Assembly (NCBI RefSeq): GCF_001654495.1
Contig: NZ_CP015849.1
Location: 310,001 to 374,000, forward strand
Source of the DNA: Streptomyces sp. SAT1
GTDB taxonomy: Bacteria; Actinomycetota; Actinomycetes; Streptomycetales; Streptomycetaceae
Direction: 5' to 3'
DNA: 64,000 bases
Part shown: piece by piece, positions 10,201 to 18,195 of the stretch
How the letters are laid out: each line of letters opens with the position of its first letter
Position numbering within the stretch: the stretch's first letter is position 1
Position numbers and translations under genes: made by a program
The notes under the pieces: generated by a model
Seen by the model: the letters and a program-made list of their open reading frames with translations, nothing else
Databases searched by the model: none
What the model was told of the DNA's origin: nothing

Positions 10201-13200
10201 CCTTGCCGTGTCCTGTGCCTTCCGGGGCCGGTCCGGTGGTGTTCCCCAGTCCCGGGTAGGGGCCCAGGGTGTCGTCCACGATGCCCAGGCGGTGTGCCTC
10301 CCGTGCCGTCAGCAGGCCCTTGAACGCGCCGGGGGCGTGGACGAGCCGCCCGGCGGTCGTCGCGCCCGGACGCAGTGCCTTCAGGACGGCTCCGAGGATG
10401 CCGGCCGGATGCCCGGACGCCTCGACGCGGAAGTCGCTGTCGCCGGTGACGAGCAGGAAGTACCCGGTGTTCTGCACCAGGTTGGTCTCCCGGGACACGC
10501 TGCGGCCGGTGCCCCGGGTGTGCGACGTGGTGTGCTGGAGGAGGGTGGCGGTCAACGGGTAGCCGCCCAGGGAGGGGCCGCCGGGTCCGTCCTGGGTCAG
10601 GACGGGGTTGAGTCCGGCCGTCACGGCGTGGGTGCTGGTGGCCGACGTGCTCCCCGAGACGGTGACCTCCATGCCGATGTTCTGCTCGGGCTCGAAGTGC
10701 AGGGTGAGGCTCGCGGGCCGCAGGTCGCCGCGCCGGGCGCTGATGCGCAGGGTGCCCTCGAAGCCCAGGAACCAGCGCAGCGACCGCAGGCCCGTGAGCA
10801 GGATGCCGCCGGGCGAGTACAGCTGGTCGGCCTGCGCGGACAGGACGAGGTCGCTGAGCAGCCGTGCCGCGCGCTCGTGGTGCGGGCCGCCGGGCAGGGA
10901 CAGCTCGCGCCGCCGGCCGCCCGCCGCGTGGTCGACGGCCGCGGTGAAGGCGGTGACGAGTTCCGCGGGCGGGTGGACCTTCACGGTGAGCAGGGGTGTC
11001 GCGGACAGCGGGTCCGGTGTCGTCGTCGGTGGCGGGCCGAGCGGGTCGGCCTCGGCCGGGTCCAGCACGGTGACGAGGGCCTGGTGCGGCGGACCGGGCT
11101 CGCCGGTCTTCAGCGGTACGTCGGGCAGCAGTTGCTCGGAGAGCGCGATGTCCGCGGTGAACGGCAGGCGCAGGGGCGCCGGTCCGCCCAGCGGCCGTAC
11201 GGGGGTCACCGGGTGGACCAGGCCGAGGGTGAGCGCGTGGGGCAGCGGGGTCAGGCCGGTGTATCCGGCGAGCGTGCCGCGGATGACACCGGTGAACGCG
11301 AAATGGTGCGCGCCGCCCTGGGTGGCGATCATCTGCTCGCGGCTCGCGGTGCCGCCGGAGCGCGTCGAGCGGACGCCGCCGCGGTCGTACCGGTACGCCA
11401 GGGACAGCGACAGGTCGTGGGAGCCCGCTTTGAAGCCGAGGCGGCCCTCCACGCCCGCGCTGAGGCCCCGCGCGAGGTCCTGGCCGCCGTCGTGGCGTAC
11501 GGTGCCGGGTCTGCTGTGCCGCAGCATGTGCTGGTGGTTGGTGCCCAGGTACCGGGGCGCGGCGGTCAGGTCGGCGTGCAGGGTGAGCACGAACATCTTC
11601 TCGCGGAGCGCGCCGCGTCCGAACAGCGGGATGCGCAGCCCGCGGTGGTGCAGTTCGTCCAGGACGGACGCCAGCCGGTCGGGGCGCAGCGCCCGGATGA
11701 TGTTGCGGGTGTTCTCGGCGGCCCGTTCGAGGGCGTGTCCGGGCCGGTACCAGGGTGTCGACGGGTTCTGCGCGAGGTGTTCGCGCGTGAGGACCATGAC
11801 GAACGGGCCCAGTTCCTGAGCGACCAGGTCGAGGACCTGGTCGGTGAGGGCGTAGGGATCGTCCCGACCGGTGCCCAGGGTGAGGGTCTGCACCTTGGCG
11901 AGGGACAGGTCCACGTGCTGCCGGTCGGGGGTGAGCAGCGGGCCGAGCGAGGGTTCGTTGCGTCCGACGCGCAGTCCTTCGCGCGTGTCGTAGCCGCGCA
12001 GCGCCCACAGGTCCCGGACGGGGCGCCGCACCAGCGCCCAGGTGTGCACCTCGCGGGTGTGTCCGCCGGGCAGTTCCACCGGGAAGGTGAGTTCCTGGAC
12101 GCCGAGGACGGTGAGACTGTTCTTGGTGCGGTTGACGTGCTTGCTGCCGGAGGCCCCGCCCAGGTTGGTGAGGTGGGTGGTGGACCTGTCCAGGCCGCCG
12201 GTGACGCCGGCCTGTCCGTAGACGAGCTCACCGCCCGCGCGGGCACCGAGGAAGCCGGTGACGGCGGCGGTGTTCTGCGTGGTCGCGCCGATCTCGTTCT
12301 TCATCGTGAACTGGTCGGTGACGCGGATCTCGTGCGTGGTGGAGACGCCGACCAGGTGGAAGGTGCCGAGGGTGCCCCGGCCGACCTGGATGCCGTGCCG
12401 CGGGTCGAGTCCTCCGGTGAGCAGTTCGCCCGCGTGCTCGGTGAAGTGGCGTACGGACAGGTGGTCCAGGACGCTCTGGAAGTCGGGGTGGGGCGGGGCC
12501 AGTCGAAGGTGCTGCGCGGCCCACAGACCGAGGTCGCCGAGGCCGCCGAGGCCCTCCACGTGGACATCGCCCAGCGGCGCGTCCGGCAGCGGGGTGAAGG
12601 AGCGCGGGACCCGCTGGTCCAGGGTCGGCTGCTGTTCCGAGGACTCCGGCGCGCGCACCAGGAGGCCGTTCTCCACGCCGAGGCCGACGGTGAGCGGTGC
12701 CTTCGGGGTGTTCTGCGGGCCGCGTACGGGCGCGAGGGGTTCGCCGTGCACCTCCACCTTGAAGTGGACGTGGCTGACGAAGAAGTGCGCGTCCTCGGCG
12801 GAACGTGTCTCGCGCTGGTTGAGGTACTGGTCGGTGGTGGTGTGCTTGCGTCCGTCGGTGGTACGGTACGCGCCGGTGACCTGGACGGCGGGGCCGACCG
12901 GGGAGCCCGTGAGGCCGAGCGGGACGGCGGCCGAACGGCTCGCGCTCTCCGCGGTGGTGAGCCCGCCGGTGTGCTGGGTGCGGTGCACGGTGTCGAACTT
13001 GTACGGGGACTTCTTGCCGAGGTCGGGCAGGAGCGTCCAGTGGCCGGCCTCCGGCGAGAGGATCGCGCTCACCGTCACCGGGCGCGCGGCGCCCACCGCG
13101 TCGAAGTGGGCGACCATCGTCTTGCCCTCGCCGATGAAGCTCTGCGGCTCGTTCAGCAGGGCGTCGGCCAGTCCCGGTATACGGGTGCCGAGGGTGGGCA

Positions 13201-16200
13201 GTCCGGTCCGCCGGGCGAGTTCGGTGTCGAGGGCGGTGTGCACGGCGGTGGCGACGGTGCCGCCGGATTCGGGGTCGACGAACTGGAGCCACACGTGTCC
13301 CGCGGTCGCCCCGCCGCCGGTGAGGGCGGTGGAGGCGCTGCCGGACACACCGGTGGTGCCGGTGGTGCCGCTGGTGGCGGCGTTCCAGGTCGCGTACGCG
13401 GAGACGTCGTACAGCCAGGCGGGCGGGCTGGGCGCGCCCTCGGCCGTCGCGGTGGGCGGCCGCACGCTGGGGACGGGGAAGTTGGGGTTGTGCTTGGCCG
13501 GGGGGAGCCGGGTGTCGTCGGACGGCGGGCCGGACGGGGTGAGGGCGAGCGGGCCGGGGGCGCCGCCGGGCTCCTGGGTGTGCCGGGCGGCGTACTCCGC
13601 GCCGCCGAGGTGCCGGGTGCCGGGGCCGCCGGGCCGGTGGGAGGTGCCGGGACCGCCGTGGCCGGTGGTGTCGGGCACGAAGCGTCTGCCGTGGGCGCTC
13701 TCCTCGGCGAGCCACGTGTGGACGTCGAGGTTCGGCAGGTGGCCGCGGGCCCACAGGTCGTAGAAGGACGCGAACCAGTCGTCGCGGGTGCGGCGGCCGA
13801 GGTGTTCGAGCTGGCCGGGTGCCAGGCCGCGGCCCTCGGCGGCCTCCTTGAACCCGGCCGCCCAGCGGTCCAGGCCGAGGGCCGCGTGCAGTTCGAAGGC
13901 CCACCGGCGGCCCAGCCCGGCCGTCAGTCCGGCGTGCGCGTCGTGCCACTGGCGGAGCGTCTCGTCCGTCGCCGTGGCCGTCCCGAGGGGGTGGTTGAAC
14001 CGCTCGTCGAAGAGCTGGGTGACGGCGTCGGCGTGGGCGTGCGCGAACCGGTCCACGGCGTCCTCGGGCAGCGGCGTCCCGGGGTGCTCCTGCGCCCACT
14101 GCCCGGCGAACCGGCGGGCCTCGGCCTCCGCCTGCGCGTGCAGCGAGGCGTGGACGGTCTCCAGGGTCACCTGGTGGTGCACGGCCGCCGTGTCCAGGTC
14201 CCCGGCGAACGCGAGCGCCGTCCTCAGGTCGCCGCCGAAGCCCTGTTCGTGCCGGTCGACGCGGGTGTGCAGGGCGGTGCCCACCGTGTGCGCGGCGCGG
14301 TTTCGGGCGGCTGCCGGGGCGGGGCCGTGCGCGGGCAGGTGTGCCGTGAAGGCGGCCGCGAACGCCTCGCCCAGGGTGGTGAGTCCGGTACGCGGATCAC
14401 GGGCGGCGGCCTCGGTCCGCTCCACGGCGAGGTGTGCGGCGTGCTCCTTGGCGAGCTGCTTCACCAGCCGTTCGGCGAGCGACCCGTGCTTCTCCTCGCG
14501 CACCGCGCGCCACTTGTCCAGCGTGGCGGTGTCAGGGGTGCCCCGGCGGATCGCGGGCTCGCCGAAGGTGTCGTGCCAGTCGGCCTCGAACTCCAGGCCC
14601 CACTGGTGGAGCAGGTGTTCGCGCCGCGCGTCGGTCCGCGCCCGCTGCCCGGCGTCCTCCAGCTGTGCGGTCAGCCGGTCGAAGACCGTGTGGAAGTGGG
14701 TGTCCGCCATGCCTCGGTCGCGGGCCTGGCGGGCGGCGGCGTCGGTGAGGTCGTGCAGGGCCGGGAGGGCGGCGCTGAGCGCGCTCTTGACGGCGTGCTC
14801 GATCCGGTCGGGGCGGGGGTGGGCCGAGGTCAGCTCCGCCTGGATCAGGCTCTCGGCGACCTCGCGCACCCGCTGGTCGATCACCTTGCGCAGTTGCTCC
14901 TCGGCGCGGGCCCTGCTGTCCGGATGGGCGGCGAAGATCTGCGCGGCGGCGGCCGGAGGGGCGGCCAGGACCGTGGTGACGGTGTGCTCGGTGATCTGGC
15001 CGACGACGTTCTCGACCTGCTGGTGCAGCGCGTACGCGTCGTCGAGCGCGGCCATCGGGTTCTTCGCGACGGTCAGGTCGGGGACGGGGGTGCTCTCCGG
15101 GTCGTGCGCCGCCGTGATCCGCTCGTCGAGCGTGCCGCGCAGCCGCCGGAGGGTCTGCGGGTCGTCGACCCCGTGCTTGCGGCTCCACTCGTCCAGTACG
15201 GCGTCGAGGTTCCGGGTGCGCCGGTGCTCCTCGGCGTGGAGCTGCGCGTCGTCGAGGGCGGCGTCACGCTGCCGGGTCAGGTCGCTCTGCCGCTCGTGCC
15301 AGGTGCGTTCCCGCTCGGGGTCGTGAGGGGTGCCGTCGAGGTCGGGGGACGGGGAGTGGTGCGCGGGGGCGGCAGGTGGCACCGTCTGGGGTGAGGTGCT
15401 CTCGGTGAGCGGGCGCTGCTCCTGCGGGAGCGGGGCGGTGACCGGGTCGGGCTTCGGCTGCTCCCCGCTCGGGGAGGTCACGTGCGCGGGCGGGTGCGTC
15501 GGGGCGGACGTCTGGGGTGTGGACGTCTGCGATGTGGGTGTCTGGGGTGTGGGTGTCTGGGGTGTGGGTGTCTGGGGTGTGGAAGCCGGGGACGTGGACG
15601 TCTGCGGCGTGGTCAGGGGCGGCGTGTCCGAGGAGGCCGTGACCGGTTTCGGGGCGCCCACCGGCGGGTTGGCGGGTGCGCTCGTGCCCGTCGAGGTGGA
15701 GACCGTGGCCGTCGTGGCGGTCGTAACCGTCAAGGTCGTCGTGGTCGTCGCCGGGGTGGTCGTCTCCGGGCCCCGTGTGTTCACGGACACCGAAGCGGCC
15801 GGCACGGGAGCCGACTCGGTCGCGACATGTGTCGAGGCGGTCGGGACAGGCGTCGACGCGGTCGGGACGGGAGTCGAGGCGGTCGGCGCGGGCGCGGTGG
15901 TGAGCGGTGCGTCCGTCGTCGGTGCGGGTGTGTTCAGGAAGGCCAGCGGGCCCCGGTCCGGGCTGCTGAGCGACGCGAGGTGCTGGCCGAACTTGGACAC
16001 CCCCTCGCTGTCCTTGGCGAAGTAGTCGATCGCGGGGTGCACGAGGAAGTGGCGTCCGGCGTGCCCGATCCCGGTGGTCAGGAAGCCCGCGAGGAACGTG
16101 CCGCCGCTGGTGGTGAACGAGCCCTGGGTGATGAGGTTGAAGGCGCCCTCCGCGAGGTTCTGCGACGCGCCCTGCACGACCATGTCCGTGCCGTAGAGGC

Positions 16201-17386
16201 CCACCAGGAACCGCCAGTCGGGCTTCATGCCCGCCTTGGTCAGCAGCTCCGGTATCTCCTCGGCGAGCACCTTCACCGCCGTGGTGCCGAGCAGCTTGTC
16301 CGCGGTCAGCTCCGCCCCGGCCTTGCCGACCACCTCCTTGCCGAGGGTGTGGCGGACCTGCGCGCCGAAGGCGCCCGCCGACCCGGCGCCCGCCCACTCC
16401 TTGACCAGGTCCTTCGCCCAGAGCTGTCCGATGGTGCGGGCGGCCTCGCCCTCGGCCCCGGCGAAGCCGTGCTGGGCGAACAGCTTGCCGATCTTCGTGG
16501 TGAACTCGTCGGTGAACTTCTTGCCCGCGGCCTTGTTGAGCCCCTTGGCGAGATGGAAGTCGAGTGCGCCGAGGGTGTTGCCGAGGCCCTTCGCCAGCTT
16601 CTTCGCCGCCGCCTCGGCACCGGCCGAACCGGCCGTCTTGGCCAGCACCTCGCCGAGGCCGTGCTTGAGCACGGTGGTGAAGTCCTTGCCGATCAGACCG
16701 CCGAGCTTCATGCCCAGTTTGGCGCCCACCAGGCTCAGCGCCCCGCCGATGACCCCCTGCACGGCGCCGTACTCCAGTGCCTGGAGCGTCAGTTTGCCGT
16801 CCCAGTGGTCGCGGTTGCCCTGCCCCATCTGGATGCCCTGGATGAGGGAGTCCATGGCGACACCGAGAGCGGCGCTCATCACCGTGTGCAGGGCGATGCT
16901 CTTGACCAGGCCCTGGATCATCTTGGGCACGAGCATGCTGACGATCGTCTCCAGCAGAGACGTCTCGGCGGCCACGGCCTCGCCCAGGAACGGCACCCAC
17001 CACACCGCCGCCAGGAACAACAGCTCCGCGATCAGCTCGATGAGCTGGGCGAGGATCATCCACTTCGCGTACTCGGCGTCGGTCGCCGTCTCGCGCGCCG
17101 CCTTCGCCAGATTGCCGGCCTGCTCCTTCATGGCGGCCAGCGAGCTGGGGTCGCCGCCGCTGATCAGGGCGGCGTAGGCGGCGAACCGCGAGGCAGCCTC
17201 ACCGGCGAAGTCGGCGTTGATGCGCCGCGCCAGTTCGTCGAGGGCCTGCTCGATGGCGTCGAAGTCCCGGGCCGTGGCCTCGTAGCGGACGGCCGCCTCG
17301 CGCAGCGCGTCCTCGTCGATGGACGGCCAGTCCATGCCGGTGAGGGCCTTCATCAGCTCCTGCGCCTGCGGGGACGGTGTCAGCAC
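4244..17386 (-). CDS. Giant CpnT-like WXG100-domain protein with OTU-like, C80-like and unknown C-terminal domains
   Basis: A 4380-residue predicted ESX substrate starting at a GTG (17386) 19 bases after its upstream neighbour. Residues 1-105 form a WXG100-like helical domain (MDWPSIDEDALREAA; then YAKWMILAQL), followed by hydrophobic helices to about 240, as in the CpnT-type N-terminal domain. A Thr/Pro linker spans about 480-690, a helical region about 690-1230 and a second Gly/Pro linker about 1230-1360. A long beta-rich region runs to about 2830, and a coiled coil covers about 2915-3020. An OTU-like domain (about 3060-3280) reads SDGNGLFHAL, with Gly3079 at the Cys position. A second OTU-like domain (about 3310-3500) keeps DGCC (Cys3318/3319) and DDRHY (His3485). 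A C80/caspase-like domain has YVIGHDH (His3692) and LIVCQAGS (Cys3728). An acidic repeat follows (about 3812-3830). The last 500 residues are Rossmann-like, possibly GT-B (RSGNLEAMALMGFPV). A secreted polymorphic effector is likely; its target is unknown. Confidence 0.9.
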   Translation of the reverse strand: MLTPSPQAQELMKALTGMDWPSIDEDALREAAVRYEATARDFDAIEQALDELARRINADFAGEAASRFAAYAALISGGDPSSLAAMKEQAGNLAKAARETATDAEYAKWMILAQLIELIAELLFLAAVWWVPFLGEAVAAETSLLETIVSMLVPKMIQGLVKSIALHTVMSAALGVAMDSLIQGIQMGQGNRDHWDGKLTLQALEYGAVQGVIGGALSLVGAKLGMKLGGLIGKDFTTVLKHGLGEVLAKTAGSAGAEAAAKKLAKGLGNTLGALDFHLAKGLNKAAGKKFTDEFTTKIGKLFAQHGFAGAEGEAARTIGQLWAKDLVKEWAGAGSAGAFGAQVRHTLGKEVVGKAGAELTADKLLGTTAVKVLAEEIPELLTKAGMKPDWRFLVGLYGTDMVVQGASQNLAEGAFNLITQGSFTTSGGTFLAGFLTTGIGHAGRHFLVHPAIDYFAKDSEGVSKFGQHLASLSSPDRGPLAFLNTPAPTTDAPLTTAPAPTASTPVPTASTPVPTASTHVATESAPVPAASVSVNTRGPETTTPATTTTTLTVTTATTATVSTSTGTSAPANPPVGAPKPVTASSDTPPLTTPQTSTSPASTPQTPTPQTPTPQTPTSQTSTPQTSAPTHPPAHVTSPSGEQPKPDPVTAPLPQEQRPLTESTSPQTVPPAAPAHHSPSPDLDGTPHDPERERTWHERQSDLTRQRDAALDDAQLHAEEHRRTRNLDAVLDEWSRKHGVDDPQTLRRLRGTLDERITAAHDPESTPVPDLTVAKNPMAALDDAYALHQQVENVVGQITEHTVTTVLAAPPAAAAQIFAAHPDSRARAEEQLRKVIDQRVREVAESLIQAELTSAHPRPDRIEHAVKSALSAALPALHDLTDAAARQARDRGMADTHFHTVFDRLTAQLEDAGQRARTDARREHLLHQWGLEFEADWHDTFGEPAIRRGTPDTATLDKWRAVREEKHGSLAERLVKQLAKEHAAHLAVERTEAAARDPRTGLTTLGEAFAAAFTAHLPAHGPAPAAARNRAAHTVGTALHTRVDRHEQGFGGDLRTALAFAGDLDTAAVHHQVTLETVHASLHAQAEAEARRFAGQWAQEHPGTPLPEDAVDRFAHAHADAVTQLFDERFNHPLGTATATDETLRQWHDAHAGLTAGLGRRWAFELHAALGLDRWAAGFKEAAEGRGLAPGQLEHLGRRTRDDWFASFYDLWARGHLPNLDVHTWLAEESAHGRRFVPDTTGHGGPGTSHRPGGPGTRHLGGAEYAARHTQEPGGAPGPLALTPSGPPSDDTRLPPAKHNPNFPVPSVRPPTATAEGAPSPPAWLYDVSAYATWNAATSGTTGTTGVSGSASTALTGGGATAGHVWLQFVDPESGGTVATAVHTALDTELARRTGLPTLGTRIPGLADALLNEPQSFIGEGKTMVAHFDAVGAARPVTVSAILSPEAGHWTLLPDLGKKSPYKFDTVHRTQHTGGLTTAESASRSAAVPLGLTGSPVGPAVQVTGAYRTTDGRKHTTTDQYLNQRETRSAEDAHFFVSHVHFKVEVHGEPLAPVRGPQNTPKAPLTVGLGVENGLLVRAPESSEQQPTLDQRVPRSFTPLPDAPLGDVHVEGLGGLGDLGLWAAQHLRLAPPHPDFQSVLDHLSVRHFTEHAGELLTGGLDPRHGIQVGRGTLGTFHLVGVSTTHEIRVTDQFTMKNEIGATTQNTAAVTGFLGARAGGELVYGQAGVTGGLDRSTTHLTNLGGASGSKHVNRTKNSLTVLGVQELTFPVELPGGHTREVHTWALVRRPVRDLWALRGYDTREGLRVGRNEPSLGPLLTPDRQHVDLSLAKVQTLTLGTGRDDPYALTDQVLDLVAQELGPFVMVLTREHLAQNPSTPWYRPGHALERAAENTRNIIRALRPDRLASVLDELHHRGLRIPLFGRGALREKMFVLTLHADLTAAPRYLGTNHQHMLRHSRPGTVRHDGGQDLARGLSAGVEGRLGFKAGSHDLSLSLAYRYDRGGVRSTRSGGTASREQMIATQGGAHHFAFTGVIRGTLAGYTGLTPLPHALTLGLVHPVTPVRPLGGPAPLRLPFTADIALSEQLLPDVPLKTGEPGPPHQALVTVLDPAEADPLGPPPTTTPDPLSATPLLTVKVHPPAELVTAFTAAVDHAAGGRRRELSLPGGPHHERAARLLSDLVLSAQADQLYSPGGILLTGLRSLRWFLGFEGTLRISARRGDLRPASLTLHFEPEQNIGMEVTVSGSTSATSTHAVTAGLNPVLTQDGPGGPSLGGYPLTATLLQHTTSHTRGTGRSVSRETNLVQNTGYFLLVTGDSDFRVEASGHPAGILGAVLKALRPGATTAGRLVHAPGAFKGLLTAREAHRLGIVDDTLGPYPGLGNTTGPAPEGTGHGKGAWAVPRWTVDDAIGLYPLGGTQSSGGGDAFQVLDDLLHQIEQRGVGETGVQTLHTLLSQQAVRSALQAGVDAVARGRAGRLNLSRGMRLGGKNVELRIRHERRAPKVVEFTGFGDIESTHTVNTTVDTGVSKTRGNALGLPGSERAEHDPLTVGGNLGPASATRSATSSTTSSVTSVVTHLTAVSGGIVSVESDVHIEVDLVDTDGHSLLTGPDGTAGPVSWRAGKQTDYAPMILLDPPGATFEPKKPSAAVTLYPGLSDPAALHAHLTHEDRANHPELTPGDGIHIKGVHGAEQVRQLARQLLTLAGGGGRSGLVHPGTAAAHALTTGTNAIALAGALSDSSALRPGGHLIPGLFEDSLVGGSEGSLTLHMLLRHGNAQILRVSDKVRLENLRGGGLSHDTARGGDRGLNVTAGLPFTVKGDTGSGSGTHTGSLQPQTGAGRSANLTHVDTEADQSRRNDKPHTGRAVLVSVPATVLAHAAVHRDVKDSSLARRLGLSAPAGPQTGATEIRVEMWISEDKARALGILTDDTFPPEVSEAWDAVTGAEDAFKAASTAYDDARRPFTDLAVRVRHDDARAPELQELKETEGAELQGLKEQFEAARATYEQVLAAALTLTHFAHARGQDGVQGPLPAPPVFTAPEKTPKLPDDYALVLDDTGEVSGVTLDGTTWQAGPARSDGNGLFHALAQALGDPTDARAAVLRDEVLRVFRDTRIHGTPPGGPHPDRRAARLAEILAAYHPDVTDVFTDTEIEQAGLGHLVTDDSEAGREYRDLHIVPMSEGVPTPEHASVLPPHRRLGLARVQAARDLATETAQRRAHAAADLFPALAAVLLDRPVTVLSEGRRHTFTPGGDPLPENGGSTHAGELTVLLENGLYRPLTPPRPQAEPPATQQELPHATPEEEQPPAGPLLQRHPVPLDGCCQISSVLVSAPDAVLRALPDLTPQARDLLADPARLRAAFAGAHGHGTYDPVLRELVEHVRDRVGDHLGTLGAAGLVDLLSRHPDAATTLFDTFGTGDALLDAISGAVRNWDADWNSEEGHGEAFLPLLADAFGLQVEIHHPGRPSEVLGHSHPPTATRVHVFLDDRHYTGMSPAPRPGFHTHSLAEDTPAGGSTGYGPLPVGHFAALMHLPEHELAAVADLIQSGASGDMVSDHLHELALYVLQSTDPGRLVELIRRTTHLGVASGEWQHLAAYLQHRHQGTLDQWLSAPIETAQHLVAAWRTSGEGPLPLIMPPPHPPRVNLPVDPATDAVVQIRKPYTYPETGFLVGALRSEGRAPGLGNLKEGGTLYVIGHDHQLLSGKEAADELGQLLGHGDRRTVKNFDIRLIVCQAGSRNARTISPAETLAVTLGVPVTASLVDITFQALDRHGNEQALPSDYLSALFAGSNAGPLNLMGQDRVHTTDALFDELVAGLDALEIDEDVEIDEDVEMDDVAADVYDILSGAPAPQHTTQGPSFGSGGQGGPVQDPLPYVIKQPHYATGDQFGIAAALVADHNLQVYVTYESEQDKHLAAKVAAFYAESPQLDGRVHVVKASETMAQYGKKLQERGAAVPSKSQTRKHLLGVGDATKKIGAQFTPQLRDDIRTAWHVGPDPVRDTAIGQWLSEAKQLRLPDGAKVAVLWSRFSGKNGEVHIEHDTSYVGMAQIVAGLGGLDAVLVVGDSGPGSAADRHAKYRALADYFNDGVLPGTEDKHPPKGFGAKVVDLTEFWKDGGVSEWRGDTRTGQFQLFDYLHRHFDTRHLGFRSGNLEAMALMGFPVRYLEEPHSELGGLRMEAWHQDVRTPGLTTAGGTAPGYERLTVSHSPTRSGQHHKLAHTVDERRGGQKHAAWHSADKTAKHLLRDDRPVSRPKGFADEDLANIDAYLLHGDPGHGVPDSLVREMRRIAAQAEAEGEQPREALADFRALFASGKYDPLLILRARNLYAQHCVHRLTAPDDVPGGTPGSGRAPTPVRLQDALEHGEHDHSTDHTTKEYLSDGGHGDR
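15508..15582. repeat. Five 15-bp tandem repeats inside the Thr/Pro linker of the giant gene
   Basis: Units of GTGTCTGGGGTGTGG (plus-strand sense) at 15508-15522, 15523-15537, 15538-15552, 15553-15567 and 15568-15582. The last three are identical. They encode repeated QTPTP/QTSTP units, in phase with the codons, so copy number can vary without frameshift. Confidence 0.9.
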
Positions 17387-17405
17387 GCGCGGTGTCGCCT
17401 TTCCG

Positions 17406-17738
17406 TCACTGCCCGGTGGCCGCCTTCCAGTCGGCGGCGAACCGCTTGGCCTCGTCCTCGGCCTTGTCGAAGACCTTCATGACGTCGTCGCCGTCCACAC
17501 CGAGCCGGCTCACCAGCGTGTTGAGCAGGGTGAGCATGTCCTCGACCGGGGGCATGCCCTTGTCGACCGTGGCGTGGTACTGCTTGGACGCCTCGTCCTC
17601 GTTGTTGCCGCCGCCGCTCTTGTTCAGCTCGTTGATGCGGGCGATGTTGGCGTTGGCGTCGGCGAGCGCGGTGCCCAGCCGGGGGTACTCGGCGAAGAGC
17701 TGTTTGAGCTGGTCGGTGGTGCGGAGCACCTCAGGCAT
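17406..17738 (-). CDS. Small helical protein of the ESX substrate operon
   Basis: A 110-residue soluble protein, mostly alpha-helical and acidic at the C-terminus, ending in FAADWKAATGQ. No catalytic motif is visible and no family was recognised. The size and helical content are compatible with an ESX-related helical hairpin or a chaperone, but no clear W-x-G turn is present. It overlaps the preceding YbaB-like gene by 8 bases and is followed after 19 bases by the giant substrate gene. That position suggests a dedicated partner of the giant protein, such as an export chaperone or heterodimer mate. This is inference from position only. Confidence 0.8.
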   Translation of the reverse strand: MPEVLRTTDQLKQLFAEYPRLGTALADANANIARINELNKSGGGNNEDEASKQYHATVDKGMPPVEDMLTLLNTLVSRLGVDGDDVMKVFDKAEDEAKRFAADWKAATGQ

Positions 17739-18195
17739 CGCCGCCCCCGTCGCCGTCGCGCCGGCCCGCGAAGGGGTCCCCGGTCAGTGCGCGCAGCGGG
17801 GCCAGCAGGTCGCCGATGGCGGTGCCCGCCTCCATCGACCTGCGCATCTCGGCGCCCGCTCCGCGCAGCGGCGCGAACGCCTCGTACGCCTCCTTCGCCG
17901 CCTGCTGCTGCGCGCGGGTGACGATCTCGACCAGGGTCCGGCTCAGCCGGGCCGGGTCCATGGCGCGGTAGTCCTCGGTGTGGAACCTGATGTCCCGCAC
18001 CTCGCCGCGCGCGCCGACGGTCACACTGACCGTGCGGTCCTTGGAACGTACGGTGGTGGTTCGGGAGTTCAGCTCGCGCTGGGCGGCGACGAGCCGCTCC
18101 CGCTGCGCCTTGAGCCGTTCGGTCATGTCACCGAGCTCGTCCTGCAACACCTCACCGAACGCGGACGTGAAGCCCTTCGCCTCGGCACCGCTCAT
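17731..18195 (-). CDS. YbaB/EbfC-family protein of the ESX locus
   Basis: A 154-residue protein. The N-terminal helix (LGDMTERLKAQRERLVAAQREL) is followed by a short beta sheet (VSVTVGARGEVRDIRFHTEDY) and another long helix (LSRTLVEIVTRAQQQAAKEAY). That is the layout of YbaB/EbfC nucleoid-associated proteins. In actinobacterial ESX loci such proteins often lie beside WXG100 genes, where their role is unknown. The ATG (18193-18195) overlaps the upstream stop as TGATG, so translation is coupled. A chaperone or regulatory role within the locus is as plausible as DNA binding. Confidence 0.85.
   Translation of the reverse strand: MSGAEAKGFTSAFGEVLQDELGDMTERLKAQRERLVAAQRELNSRTTTVRSKDRTVSVTVGARGEVRDIRFHTEDYRAMDPARLSRTLVEIVTRAQQQAAKEAYEAFAPLRGAGAEMRRSMEAGTAIGDLLAPLRALTGDPFAGRRDGDGGGDA

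Noticed and set aside
6251..15394. A 3047-residue open frame on the plus strand inside the giant gene
   Set aside because: It is the antisense of the giant gene. Open antisense frames are expected in high-GC DNA, its translation has no domain signature, and it lacks a ribosome binding site.
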